DNA from: CACIAM-69d sp001698445
GTDB lineage: Bacteria; Cyanobacteriota; Cyanobacteriia; CACIAM-69d
Direction: 5' to 3'
Assembly (NCBI RefSeq): GCF_043235035.1
Contig: NZ_JAZAQF010000059.1
Span: 186,001 to 250,000, forward strand
Length of the DNA: 64,000 bases
How positions within the stretch are numbered: the first letter of the stretch is position 1; each line of letters begins with the position of its first letter. Shown here in pieces: positions 36,258-43,228 of the stretch. A program made the position numbers and the translations under genes. The notes under the pieces were generated by a model. It was not told the DNA's origin. It saw only the letters and a program-made list of their open reading frames with translations, and made no database searches.

Positions 36258-36947
36258 TCATAAGTCATAGAGCGTCTTTAGCCAGTCCACAAAGGCATGA
36301 ACCTGGGGATGATCAAAATTAAAAACAGCCCGCTCTCCAGTTTTGAGCCATGCACCGGGTTTATGATGCCAAGCCAACCATGTGTAGATGTGTGCTTTAT
36401 CTAGGTGCTTATCGTCGAATGTTGCACCTAATTGTTTTGCCTGACTAACAGAAGTTTGTACGTGTATCCATAAATCTTCGCGATCGTTGGGAATAAGCTG
36501 AGATAGTAGAGTTTCCGTCATTCCAGGCGAGTGATTATCCGGTATTACCCAAATTCCAAATTTTTTATCATTATCAATCTTTTCAACAAAGCCTTGATTA
36601 GGAATTTGCTTAGGGAATGGAATGTGATCTAACTCATCAACTGCTTTACAAGTCTGACAGATTCCATCCCATCGAGATTGAGCATTAGTGTCAGCATCAA
36701 TGACAATGCCCAATGAGTGTAGATTGGAGTCGCTTGCAGCAGTCGCAAGACGCTCACTAGTAATATTATTAATTCCCCTTGCATCTATGATGTCGATCCG
36801 TGGATCTTTAATTGGGTTCTTTGACTTTTTTCGACGACTAACAATTTGCCAGTGTGGAAGATAGATATCTAAAATTTCAGAAGTGATATTTTTATCACTA
36901 CTTCCTTCTACAAAAAGAAATCTTTTCCGATTACGATCTGACTTCAT
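36258..36947 (-). CDS. DUF3226/TOPRIM-like nuclease-fold protein, partner of the ATPase
   Basis: 229 residues. FLFVEGSSDK (Glu14) and GIVIDADTNA (Asp84, Asp86) fit the Glu ... DxD acidic signature of TOPRIM-type domains in DUF3226/DUF4435 proteins. The start is 2 bp after the stop of the ATPase gene, so the two form one operon. ATPase plus TOPRIM pairs are known from OLD nucleases and the PARIS defence system, where the ATPase senses and the TOPRIM protein is the effector. Function here is inferred from that architecture. Clearly AT-rich, no HIP1 octamer. Confidence 0.8.
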   Translation of the reverse strand: MKSDRNRKRFLFVEGSSDKNITSEILDIYLPHWQIVSRRKKSKNPIKDPRIDIIDARGINNITSERLATAASDSNLHSLGIVIDADTNAQSRWDGICQTCKAVDELDHIPFPKQIPNQGFVEKIDNDKKFGIWVIPDNHSPGMTETLLSQLIPNDREDLWIHVQTSVSQAKQLGATFDDKHLDKAHIYTWLAWHHKPGAWLKTGERAVFNFDHPQVHAFVDWLKTLYDL

Positions 36948-36949
36948 CT

Positions 36950-38068
36950 TTATCGAACCTCAACCTGATCTTCAACAGCAATGACGATTTTATCTGTGTC
37001 GTAGCTGGTGCTATGATCGCGCTTCGCATCAATTCGATGAATCATGATTTCATCGTCGTAAATTTCTTCAGCTTCGATCAGTTCTCCCAGAGCTTCCCAG
37101 CAATCACGGCTATGGGTTGTTGCAAAAACTTGGATATCTAGCTTTTTGGCACTTTTCCAGATAAATTTCCAAAGATCAATCATGACACTATAGTGAAAGC
37201 CAGTGTCAATTTCATCAATTAATAGAACTTGCCCTTTTGCATTAACCATCGTTAATGCAATGCCAAGTAGCCGCCAAATTCCGTCTCCCATACTTCCCAT
37301 AGGATTTCTGTTGTTTTCATCACGAAGCTGAATTAGAAATCCTTGCCTAGAACTCAGATTAACTCTTTCAAATTTACCGTGATCAGGTGCGATTCTTCTG
37401 ATTTTTGGCTCAATAATCTGAATTGCCTCTATAACCAAATCTTCTTTTGGTGTTAGAACAATTTCATCAAAAAGTTTTGCAACTTTTTCAGAATTCAAAG
37501 CAGTTGATACTAAAAATTCAAGATCCTGATCATATGGAGAAGAATCTTGAGAATAGAGAGATCGATCAAAAGGAATTTTGAAGTCTGGAGATATATCAAC
37601 TGAATATAACAGCGAACCGAAGTTTTGATCCTGTTTTTCTAGAAGAAGTTTTGGCCAAGTTTCTTTGCGAATGTCGGAAAGACTATGAAGTTTTAAGCCT
37701 CCCTTTTGACTTGTATCAATTTGAATAGAAATGCTTTCTTTCGTTCCTTCCTGGTGTAAACCCAAAATTCTTACAACTTCTCCATTGTTCACATTTCGAT
37801 TATTGAATAGATGGGTGATCTCTGCAATGTATTCTCTAGAATTTACATATTCTCCAGAGTTACCAAGAGGAGAAACTTCGCCACGATTGATGTGTAAGTT
37901 AACGATGGACTGGGCGGGATGCTCCTGGGTCATGAGCAAGTAAATCGCTTCTAGGACTGAGGTTTTGCCGCTGTTGTTTTTGCCGGTGAGCAGGTTGATG
38001 CGGCCCAGTTTTGGGATGGTGAAGTGGGAAAACTGGCGGAAGTTTTCGATTTCGAGACTTTGGAGCAT
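36950..38068 (-). CDS. OLD/ABC-type AAA ATPase of a two-gene defence-like module
   Basis: About 372 residues from the ATG at 38068 (MLQSLEIENFRQF), with a GGAG upstream. Walker A GKNNSGKTS (29-37), Walker B VLLIDEIDTGFHYS and FATTHSRD are the SMC/OLD-like ATPase motifs. The longer frame to 38119 is less likely. The first 45 codons, including the P-loop, have core-like base use, whereas the rest is AT-rich, suggesting a recombinant gene. It is coupled to the TOPRIM-like gene. Probably phage defence or DNA-damage sensing. Confidence 0.85.
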   Translation of the reverse strand: MLQSLEIENFRQFSHFTIPKLGRINLLTGKNNSGKTSVLEAIYLLMTQEHPAQSIVNLHINRGEVSPLGNSGEYVNSREYIAEITHLFNNRNVNNGEVVRILGLHQEGTKESISIQIDTSQKGGLKLHSLSDIRKETWPKLLLEKQDQNFGSLLYSVDISPDFKIPFDRSLYSQDSSPYDQDLEFLVSTALNSEKVAKLFDEIVLTPKEDLVIEAIQIIEPKIRRIAPDHGKFERVNLSSRQGFLIQLRDENNRNPMGSMGDGIWRLLGIALTMVNAKGQVLLIDEIDTGFHYSVMIDLWKFIWKSAKKLDIQVFATTHSRDCWEALGELIEAEEIYDDEIMIHRIDAKRDHSTSYDTDKIVIAVEDQVEVR

Positions 38069-38140
38069 GGTGGAGATCTCCTGAGGGACAGAGAAGGGAC
38101 GATCGCCCTGATAGGTCAAGGTGGATTAGTTCAAAACTAA

Positions 38141-38185
38141 CGCGAAAAACCCTGATCCAGTGCTGGCAGGATCGGGGTTCTCGCG
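38141..38185 (-). terminator. Hairpin terminator downstream of dps
   Basis: An arm CGCGAAAAACCCTGATCC pairs with GGATCGGGGTTCTCGCG around a 10-nt loop with a few mismatches. On the minus strand it follows the Dps gene and precedes the ATPase gene, with a TTAGTTTT tract beyond. Confidence 0.6.
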
Positions 38186-38233
38186 TGATGGTCGATCGCC
38201 CTTAGCGCGATCGGGAGGGGCGAAAGGCTGAAT

Positions 38234-38716
38234 CTATTGCAGCAAACTCCGCAACATCCAAGCGTTCTTTTCGTGAATTTGCAAGCGCTGGGTCAACAGA
38301 TCGGCCGTGGGTTCATCGTTCGCCGCATCGGCCAGGGGGAACACCGCCCGCGCCGTGCGCACGACAGCCTCTTGGCCTTCCACCAACTGAGCAATCATCA
38401 CCTCGGCGCTGGGAACGCCCTCAGCCTCGGGAATGGAAGTTAGCTTGGCATATTCGCTGTAGCTGCCGGGAGCCGGGAATCCGAGCGATCGAATCCGTTC
38501 CGCAATCAAATCCACCGCGAGGGCGAGTTCGGTGTACTGCGCCTCGAACATCAGGTGCAGCGTGTTGAACATGGGGCCCGTGACGTTCCAGTGGAAGTTG
38601 TGGGTTTTCAGGTAGAGGGTGTAGGTGTCGGCCAGGACGCGGGAGAGGCCGGCGGCGATGTTGGCGCGATCGGCTTCGGGAATGCCGATATTAATGACGG
38701 GAGTGGAAACAGCCAT
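38234..38716 (-). CDS. dps: Dps family ferritin-like DNA-binding/iron storage protein
   Basis: 160 residues, the usual Dps length. The ferroxidase ligands appear in LKTHNFHWNVTGPMFNTLHLMFEAQYTEL (His, Asp/Glu set) and AVDLIAERIRSLG. Dps dodecamers oxidise and store iron with H2O2 and protect DNA. ATG at 38716. It is flanked by a terminator and the divergent SpoIID gene. Confidence 0.94.
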   Translation of the reverse strand: MAVSTPVINIGIPEADRANIAAGLSRVLADTYTLYLKTHNFHWNVTGPMFNTLHLMFEAQYTELALAVDLIAERIRSLGFPAPGSYSEYAKLTSIPEAEGVPSAEVMIAQLVEGQEAVVRTARAVFPLADAANDEPTADLLTQRLQIHEKNAWMLRSLLQ

Positions 38717-38921
38717 GGTGAATTACCCAACTTCATGAAATGACTTTAGCTGGAGAAAGGGGTACGATCGGGTTGTCTTTATCATAGTCATATTGATTTT
38801 GAGTTGCAATACGTCAAATTGTCCTGACTGCGGGGGGTGGGTGCAGCCTGCTGATCCCTTGACCTGTGGCAAATGGAGATCAGTAAAATCACTTAGTATG
38901 GGTTCGTTTTTGAGGGGAACA

Positions 38922-40490
38922 ATGCGGCAAGTTTTTTGGGTGGGAGCGCTGCTGTGGGTGATGGCTCCGGAAGCGATCGCGGCGACCAATCCGGTGCTGC
39001 AAATTGGGATTGTGCAGCGGTTTGGGGAGCAGCCGGGAACCCTGGAGTTGAAGGCGCAACCGGGTGATCGGCTGACGGTGCAAGTGGATTTGCTCGATCG
39101 CACCCAAACCTTGACGGGCGATCGCTTGGTGTTGCAGCCGATCGCCCAACCCTTGCCGGAACCCGTTGTTGATGAGCGGGTGGTGCTGGGTACTTACCGC
39201 AGCTTTGAAACGGCGGAGGCGGCCGCGAACCAATGGCGATCGCGCGGGATTCAGGTGGAGTTGGCCCAACCGTCGGAGCGCTGGCAGGTGTGGGCCAAGC
39301 GGGAAATTTATCACCAGCCCCTGTTGCGGCGGTTGTTGCTGGATAGCGTTCGCGCCAACCCGCCCGCCACAACCGGCGGCCAGCCCAGTTTGTTTAGTCA
39401 GCGGCGCGATCGCAACCTGTTGGTGAGCGGGGCGATCGGGGGTCAATCCTTTGCCAGTGAGCGCTTAGAGATTTCGGCGGGCAAAGGGGCGATCGAGGTG
39501 GGGCGCGATCGATTCGCCGGTTCCCTGAAGCTCCAGCGCAACGCCTATGGCAGCTACACAATCGTCAATGCTGTACCCACGGAAACCTATCTGCGCGGCG
39601 TGGTTCCTTACGAAATTGGGGCCGGCGCACCGGAATCCGCCCTGCAAGCCCAGGCGATTTTGGCGCGTACCTATGCCCTGCGGAATTTGCGGCGGTTCGC
39701 GATCGATGGCTACCAACTCTGCGCGGACACCCACTGCCAGGTCTATCGCGGCCTGAAAGCGGCCACGGCCCGGGTCGATCGGGCGATCGCTGCCACCAAC
39801 GGTCAGGTACTCACCTATCAAAACGAGCTGATCGACGCGCTCTACTTTTCCACCTCCGGCGGCGTAACAGCCCACTTTACGGATGTGTGGGACGGGCCCG
39901 ATCGTCCCTACCTGCGGCCCGTAGTCGATGCCCATCAACCGATTTGGGACTTGGCGGCGCGGCCCCTGTCCGATGAGCGCAACCTGCGGCAGTTCCTGGC
40001 GATCGCCCAAGGTTGGAACGAGCTGGGTTGGCGCGATTTTCGCTGGCGACGCAGCAGCACCCTGCCGGAAATTGCCCAAGGCTTGCAGCGCTATTGCCGG
40101 GCCCAAAACAGCGATTGCGCCAACCTGAAAACCGTCCAAAGCCTGACCGTGACGGAGCGATCGCCCGGCGGCCGAGTACGCAAGCTGACCGTCGCAACCG
40201 ATCGCGGCCCGCTAGTGCTCGAAAAAGATGCGGTTCGCAGCGCCTTCATGGCTCCGCGCAGCACATTGTTTTACCTGGAGCCGATCGGGGGCGGCACGCA
40301 ACCGCTGCGGGGCTATGCCTTTGTGGGCGGCGGCTGGGGCCACGGCGCGGGCCTGAGCCAAGCGGGATCGCAAAAGCTCGCTCAGCTTGGTTGGAATGCC
40401 AGCCGAATTTTGCAGTTCTATTACCCCGGCACGCAGTTACAACCCATGAGCGATCGGCTAATTCTCTGGCGCGATCCACAACCGCAATAG
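38922..40490 (+). CDS. SpoIID/LytB-domain exported protein
   Basis: 522 residues from the ATG at 38922, with AGGGGA upstream. A signal peptide (MRQVFWVGALLWVMAPEAIA) is followed by a SPOR-like N-terminal segment (YRSFETAEAAANQWRSRGIQ) and a SpoIID domain (ETYLRGVVPYEIG; AQAILARTYALRN; YFSTSGGVTAHFTDVW; GGGWGHGAGLSQAGSQ). SpoIID proteins are lytic transglycosylases on denuded glycan; cyanobacterial copies are probably cell-wall remodelling factors. The reading frame is open to 38793, but the signal peptide fixes the start. Confidence 0.92.
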   Translation: MRQVFWVGALLWVMAPEAIAATNPVLQIGIVQRFGEQPGTLELKAQPGDRLTVQVDLLDRTQTLTGDRLVLQPIAQPLPEPVVDERVVLGTYRSFETAEAAANQWRSRGIQVELAQPSERWQVWAKREIYHQPLLRRLLLDSVRANPPATTGGQPSLFSQRRDRNLLVSGAIGGQSFASERLEISAGKGAIEVGRDRFAGSLKLQRNAYGSYTIVNAVPTETYLRGVVPYEIGAGAPESALQAQAILARTYALRNLRRFAIDGYQLCADTHCQVYRGLKAATARVDRAIAATNGQVLTYQNELIDALYFSTSGGVTAHFTDVWDGPDRPYLRPVVDAHQPIWDLAARPLSDERNLRQFLAIAQGWNELGWRDFRWRRSSTLPEIAQGLQRYCRAQNSDCANLKTVQSLTVTERSPGGRVRKLTVATDRGPLVLEKDAVRSAFMAPRSTLFYLEPIGGGTQPLRGYAFVGGGWGHGAGLSQAGSQKLAQLGWNASRILQFYYPGTQLQPMSDRLILWRDPQPQ

Positions 40491-40508
40491 CGATCGTTCC
40501 CATCCCAG

Positions 40509-40530
40509 CCAAGGGGGTAAAACCCCTTGG
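40509..40530. repeat. REP-like palindrome, divergent copy
   Basis: CCAAGGGGGTAAAACCCCTTGG, same design as the 7057 family with a different centre, just after the SpoIID gene. Confidence 0.5.
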
Positions 40531-40587
40531 CCGCGCAGGAGGAGTGATGGTTAATCGTGAAACATCATCAAAACATTTGTGGTCACT

Positions 40588-40971
40588 ATGAATTCAGCGA
40601 TCGAAACCGAAATTTGTGAGTGTGAAACGCGACTGCGTGCCGCAATGAGCACGTCTAATCTGTCTGAATTGGACGCGCTTATTGCTGATGATTTGCTCTT
40701 TTCTGGGCCGACTGGCGAGCTAGCGACTAAGGCGATGGATTTAGAGTTACATCGCACAGGAAGTACTCAGTTTCATGAGTTGGTGTCTAAGGCGCTAGAA
40801 ATCCGAGCTTTGAGCGAAAATGTTGCGCTTGCATCGGCGCATATTTTCTTGAGTGGATCGTATCTAGGAAATGCTTTTGCGGGAGATTTCCGCTATATGC
40901 GGGTTTGGCGCAGGGGTGAAGCGGGCTGGCAAGTGGCTGGGGGAAGTGTGACTCCTTATAATTTCTCTTAG
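40588..40971 (+). CDS. DUF4440/SnoaL-like (NTF2-fold) protein
   Basis: 127 residues from the ATG at 40588. Features are an N-terminal helix (RLRAAMSTSNLSELDALIAD), LLFSGPTGELATKAMDLELH, and a final sheet FRYMRVWRRGEAGWQVAGGSV that is typical of DUF4440. Members are small cone-shaped binding proteins or enzymes with varied ligands; no catalytic role can be read. Preceded by a palindrome and followed by the foreign region; it may itself be acquired. Confidence 0.8.
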   Translation: MNSAIETEICECETRLRAAMSTSNLSELDALIADDLLFSGPTGELATKAMDLELHRTGSTQFHELVSKALEIRALSENVALASAHIFLSGSYLGNAFAGDFRYMRVWRRGEAGWQVAGGSVTPYNFS

Positions 40972-41082
40972 GTAGGGTTTAAGGAACGCCATGTCAGTCT
41001 AGCCAAGACAGCATCCATTCTGAAAAAATGATCGCCTCTTCTCGCGGCGTGATTTGATGGCTTTATCGATGGTCTATAGGTT

Positions 41083-41105
41083 TAGGTGGGCATTGCTCAC
41101 CCTAC
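41083..41105. repeat. Copy of the GGTGGGCATTGCCCACCCTAC repeat
   Basis: TAGGTGGGCATTGCTCACCCTAC; one mismatch from 42240-42262. It ends 4 bp from the 3' end of the macro-domain gene. Confidence 0.65.
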
Positions 41106-41108
41106 TGG

Positions 41109-41747
41109 CTACTCACCCTGCAAAATTCGCTTTTGAGCAGCGTGGTACTCCATGCCAACTTGGTAAGTTTTGATTGGTTTAGCTCGGCGCGTAATTACAA
41201 TCCAGTCAATAAATTTGGGAGAGTATAGAAAGTTTTTATAGGCAATTGCCATTTGATGCGCAGCCTCGGCGTAAGGGACTTTACCCGTCGTAGTCCCAAG
41301 TCCTGGACATGCAATAACATTAATTTTCCGGCTGGAAGTTTGATTGTGATAATGGACGGCTAAAAGCATTGCCCACATGGCTGAATAGACGTGATCAGTA
41401 TGGGCAATAGGCATGGGAACTCGCATCGTTGGGGTGTGAGCAATAAAGGGATGATGTGGATGTCCAGTTTCTATAATCATGGAAGTTCCAACGGGTTGCT
41501 CACCAAGATAATTTCGCAAAATCGCTGCTTGGACATTTTCCATCACCCTTTTCCCGAAGAAATTGACAATTGCTAAGTCCACCCCTCCATCCATCATTCC
41601 GAAAGAGTTGGCAGCACTGACCATGCAATCAAATTCTGCCAGCCTTTCAAAATATCCTTGAACAATTTCAACATTAGGTAAATTTTGGAATTCTTCTTTC
41701 CATGCTTTGCATAAAGCCTGTTTGGGATCTACTAAAATGAGTTTCAT
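41109..41747 (-). CDS. Macro-domain protein
   Basis: 212 residues. FDCMVSAANSFGMMDGGVDLAI is the ADP-ribose-binding macro signature (usually NAAN..GxxGGG-like), and INVIACPGLGTTTGKVPYAEAA is the second loop. Macro domains bind or hydrolyse ADP-ribose derivatives; this long form resembles phage-tail-type or stand-alone bacterial macro proteins. It lies next to the relic integron on the same strand as its cassettes, with AT-richer codon use than core genes. Confidence 0.88.
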   Translation of the reverse strand: MKLILVDPKQALCKAWKEEFQNLPNVEIVQGYFERLAEFDCMVSAANSFGMMDGGVDLAIVNFFGKRVMENVQAAILRNYLGEQPVGTSMIIETGHPHHPFIAHTPTMRVPMPIAHTDHVYSAMWAMLLAVHYHNQTSSRKINVIACPGLGTTTGKVPYAEAAHQMAIAYKNFLYSPKFIDWIVITRRAKPIKTYQVGMEYHAAQKRILQGE

Positions 41748-41775
41748 GATCCTTGAGTTATGAGTTTGTTGAAGC

Positions 41776-41845
41776 TTCTGAAATTGTAAGGATTTACGAA
41801 CTCGGCAAGACGATCGCCCGTTGTACCCAGCCCGCCCGATCGCCC
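41776..41845 (-). repeat. Diverged copy of the carboxypeptidase gene 3' end (left flank of the relic integron)
   Basis: Aligns without gaps to 43159-43228 with 7 differences in 70 bp, all of them transitions. On the minus strand it reads GDRAGWVQ-AIVLP then a stop, as in the M14 carboxypeptidase end, plus part of its 3' untranslated sequence. Confidence 0.85.
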
Positions 41846-41862
41846 GTCAGAACCAACGCAGT

Positions 41863-41869
41863 GTTAGGC
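41863..41869 (-). other. attC core-site-like GCCTAAC at the antitoxin stop
   Basis: RYYYAAC consensus on the minus strand; its TAA is the antitoxin stop codon, as often seen in gene cassettes. A closing GTTRRRY is not found before the carboxypeptidase-derived repeat at 41845, so the recombination site is truncated. Confidence 0.55.
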
Positions 41870-42154
41870 AATGGGCACAACATGGAGACGTAACCCAAGC
41901 ACCTGTAAAACTTTGAGAACCGTAGCAAACTCTGGATTACCTTCAAGTGACAAAGCCTTGTAGAGACTTTCACGCCCTAACCCTGTTTCACGGGCAATCT
42001 GGGTCATCCCTTTAGAGCGGGCAACATCTCCCAACGCTGCCACGATTAGGCTTGGATCACCCTCTTCAAGAGCAGCTTCCAAATAAGCAGCAATATCTTC
42101 CTTGGTTTCCAAATGATCCGCTGCATCCCAAGAATGAGTTTGAACGATCGTCAT
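41864..42154 (-). CDS. Orphan addiction-module antitoxin (HigA-like helix-turn-helix)
   Basis: 96 residues. The N-terminal TKEDIAAYLEAALEEGDPSLI and the helix-turn-helix MTQIARETGLGRESLYKALS match the 'putative addiction module antidote' family that pairs with RelE/HigB-type toxins. A GGAGG ribosome-binding site precedes the ATG. Only the C-terminal stub of the toxin gene remains 9 bp upstream, so this antitoxin has no local partner. Its stop lies inside an attC-type core, marking it as an integron cassette. Confidence 0.85.
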   Translation of the reverse strand: MTIVQTHSWDAADHLETKEDIAAYLEAALEEGDPSLIVAALGDVARSKGMTQIARETGLGRESLYKALSLEGNPEFATVLKVLQVLGLRLHVVPIA

Positions 42155-42163
42155 AGAAACCTC

Positions 42164-42239
42164 CTATAGGTTTTGCGCTAAATCTAAGGCTGTTTTGATG
42201 TCTCTTTCCTGAGTGCGTTTATCCTTTCGTACAAAAGCA
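42164..42239 (-). pseudogene. C-terminal remnant of a RelE/HigB-like toxin gene
   Basis: In frame up to a TAG (42166-42164) just before the antitoxin the codons read FVRKDKRTQERDIKTALDLA then QNL. This K-D-K-x-x-Q-x-x-D-I-x-x-A pattern is the usual C-terminus of the toxins paired with this antitoxin family. The 5' part is missing; a short repeat (42240-42262) abuts the remnant. Confidence 0.7.
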
Positions 42240-42262
42240 TAGGTGGGCATTGCCCACCCTAC
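42240..42262. repeat. GGTGGGCATTGCCCACCCTAC palindromic repeat at the toxin break
   Basis: TAGGTGGGCATTGCCCACCCTAC with palindromic core GGTGGGCA-GCCCACC. Copies at 41083 and (degenerate) 36227. This copy separates the toxin stub from the truncated attC. Confidence 0.7.
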
Positions 42263-42299
42263 AGATTACTCGGTGCGCTCACGATTTCCCGCGACGCTC

Positions 42300-42347
42300 G
42301 AACGGACGGCGGAGAGGCCGTTCGCTGCAGCGCTCTGGTTAGGCAGC
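42300..42347 (-). other. Truncated attC-like recombination site after the first cassette
   Basis: On the minus strand, directly after the cassette stop codon, GCTGCCTAAC begins a stretch that can fold with CGAACGG and CCGTTCG arms. The left core (RYYYAAC) is present, but no closing GTTRRRY is found before the repeat at 42262. GCTGCCTAAC is the exact complement of GTTAGGCAGC at the cassette's front. Confidence 0.65.
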
Positions 42348-42665
42348 TCAAAATGTGTCAACATATCCTCTGACTCCTCGCTCGTAATTGGTCAAGAGCG
42401 CAGCATAAACGCAGTCTATCCACGCCTTGTCCTCGGCTGCCTTTGGACCAACATAGTCATTCCCAGCCGCCATGGTCTCCAACCTGAACTGCATCCTGCC
42501 AGCCAAACTCTCGGCATGACCGGCTGGTGTGAGACTCTCCGGCACTGTATCGAGAAACACCTCGCCATCTGTTGAAACCCAAAGCATGTGGTCTCCTGCA
42601 TCATCGTCTTGGGCGGCGATGAGACTCTTCAGCTGTTCTTTTGTGGGATTATTTTTTACGTTCAT
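42348..42665 (-). CDS. Integron cassette hypothetical protein, 105 aa
   Basis: Begins MNVKNNPTKEQLKSLIAAQD and ends YAALLTNYERGVRGYVDTF. Soluble, with a beta-rich middle (MLWVSTDGEVFLDTV) and a helical end (DKAWIDCVYAAL). Function unknown; the style is that of mobile cassette proteins. It starts 22 bp after the GTTAGGC core, and its TGA is followed 4 bp later by GCCTAAC, so it fills exactly one cassette. Composition and codon use differ from the cyanobacterial core. Confidence 0.8.
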   Translation of the reverse strand: MNVKNNPTKEQLKSLIAAQDDDAGDHMLWVSTDGEVFLDTVPESLTPAGHAESLAGRMQFRLETMAAGNDYVGPKAAEDKAWIDCVYAALLTNYERGVRGYVDTF

Positions 42666-42683
42666 AATGGCGTGAGTGTGAAA

Positions 42684-42693
42684 GCTGCCTAAC
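42684..42693 (-). other. attI/cassette junction core site GTTAGGCAGC
   Basis: Minus-strand GTTAGGC fits GTTRRRY, located between the integrase fragment and the first cassette start, where the attI insertion point belongs. Confidence 0.65.
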
Positions 42694-42835
42694 TATATAT
42701 TAGACCTCATATACAGGACAAATTTCTCCAGATGGGTGTTGTCAAGCAACTGCGATCTAAGTCCGGCATCGTTTATGTTATCTCGCGTCCGTGGGATAAT
42801 AGCCCAGTTGCAGGGCTTTTGCCGCAACTAGAGTT

Positions 42836-43104
42836 ATGGAAGCACCACAGCCACCCAAGCTCCTTGATCGCGTTCGCCAGACTGCCCGCTTCCGGCATCT
42901 CAGTCGCAAGACAGAAAAATTCTAATCTGCGCTGCATTCGAGACTTCATCTTGTTTCACCAGAAGCGTCACCCAAAAAGTATGAGCGTGCCAGAAGTCCA
43001 ATCCTGTCCGTCAGTGTATTGCTAGCGATCGACCTGTTGCCACCTCAATCACTCACGTTCTCAATATCGACCTGTTGCCACCTCCAATCACTCACGTTCT
43101 CAAT
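42836..43104 (+). pseudogene. Truncated, frameshifted integron integrase (intI)
   Basis: From ATG 42836: MEAPQPPKLLDRVRQTARFR HLSRKTEKF, then a stop. After a shift of frame it continues RCIRDFILFHQKRHPKSMSV PEVQ. These are the N-terminal SAM-like helices of integron integrases (compare the LLDxVRxxIRxxHYSxRTExxY and IRxFIxFHxKRHP pattern). A third frame gives VATS twice, because a 38/39-bp segment is tandemly duplicated (43028-43065, 43066-43104). The catalytic C-terminal domain (R..H..R..Y) is absent. It is non-functional. Confidence 0.8.
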
Positions 43105-43158
43105 CTAGGCAATCGCAGTTCCTTCGATAAACCCGTCTAGCCATCAGCCTGTCGTGGT

Positions 43159-43228
43159 TTCTGAGATTGTAAAGATCTACAAATTCGGCAAGACGATCGC
43201 CTGTTGTACCCAGCCTGCCCGATCGCCC
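43159..43228 (-). repeat. 3' end of the carboxypeptidase gene, right flank of the relic integron
   Basis: 90 percent identical (63/70) to 41776-41845. It includes the last codons of the M14 gene (stop at 43177) and 18 bp beyond. Confidence 0.85.

Larger units (their letters stand above)
41846..43158. mobile_element. Relic integron: intI fragment, att core sites and cassettes
   Basis: A decayed integron-integrase fragment (plus strand, 42836-43104) stands divergent from minus-strand cassette genes. GTTAGGC (read on the minus strand at 42693-42687) precedes the first cassette. GCCTAAC follows its stop (42344-42338), and GCCTAAC overlaps the antitoxin stop (41869-41863). This is the classical layout of integrase, attI and cassettes. 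No HIP1 octamer was seen in the block, in contrast to its flanks. It is bordered by a 70-bp duplication of the carboxypeptidase gene end. Confidence 0.8.

Noticed and set aside
41000..41060. Possible minus-strand gene stub (REEAIIFSEWMLSWLD before a stop)
   Set aside because: Protein-like but only about 20 codons with no identifiable family; cannot be supported as a feature.
40588..41747. DUF4440 and macro-domain genes as further integron cassettes
   Set aside because: No RYYYAAC or GTTRRRY core sites found at their boundaries.
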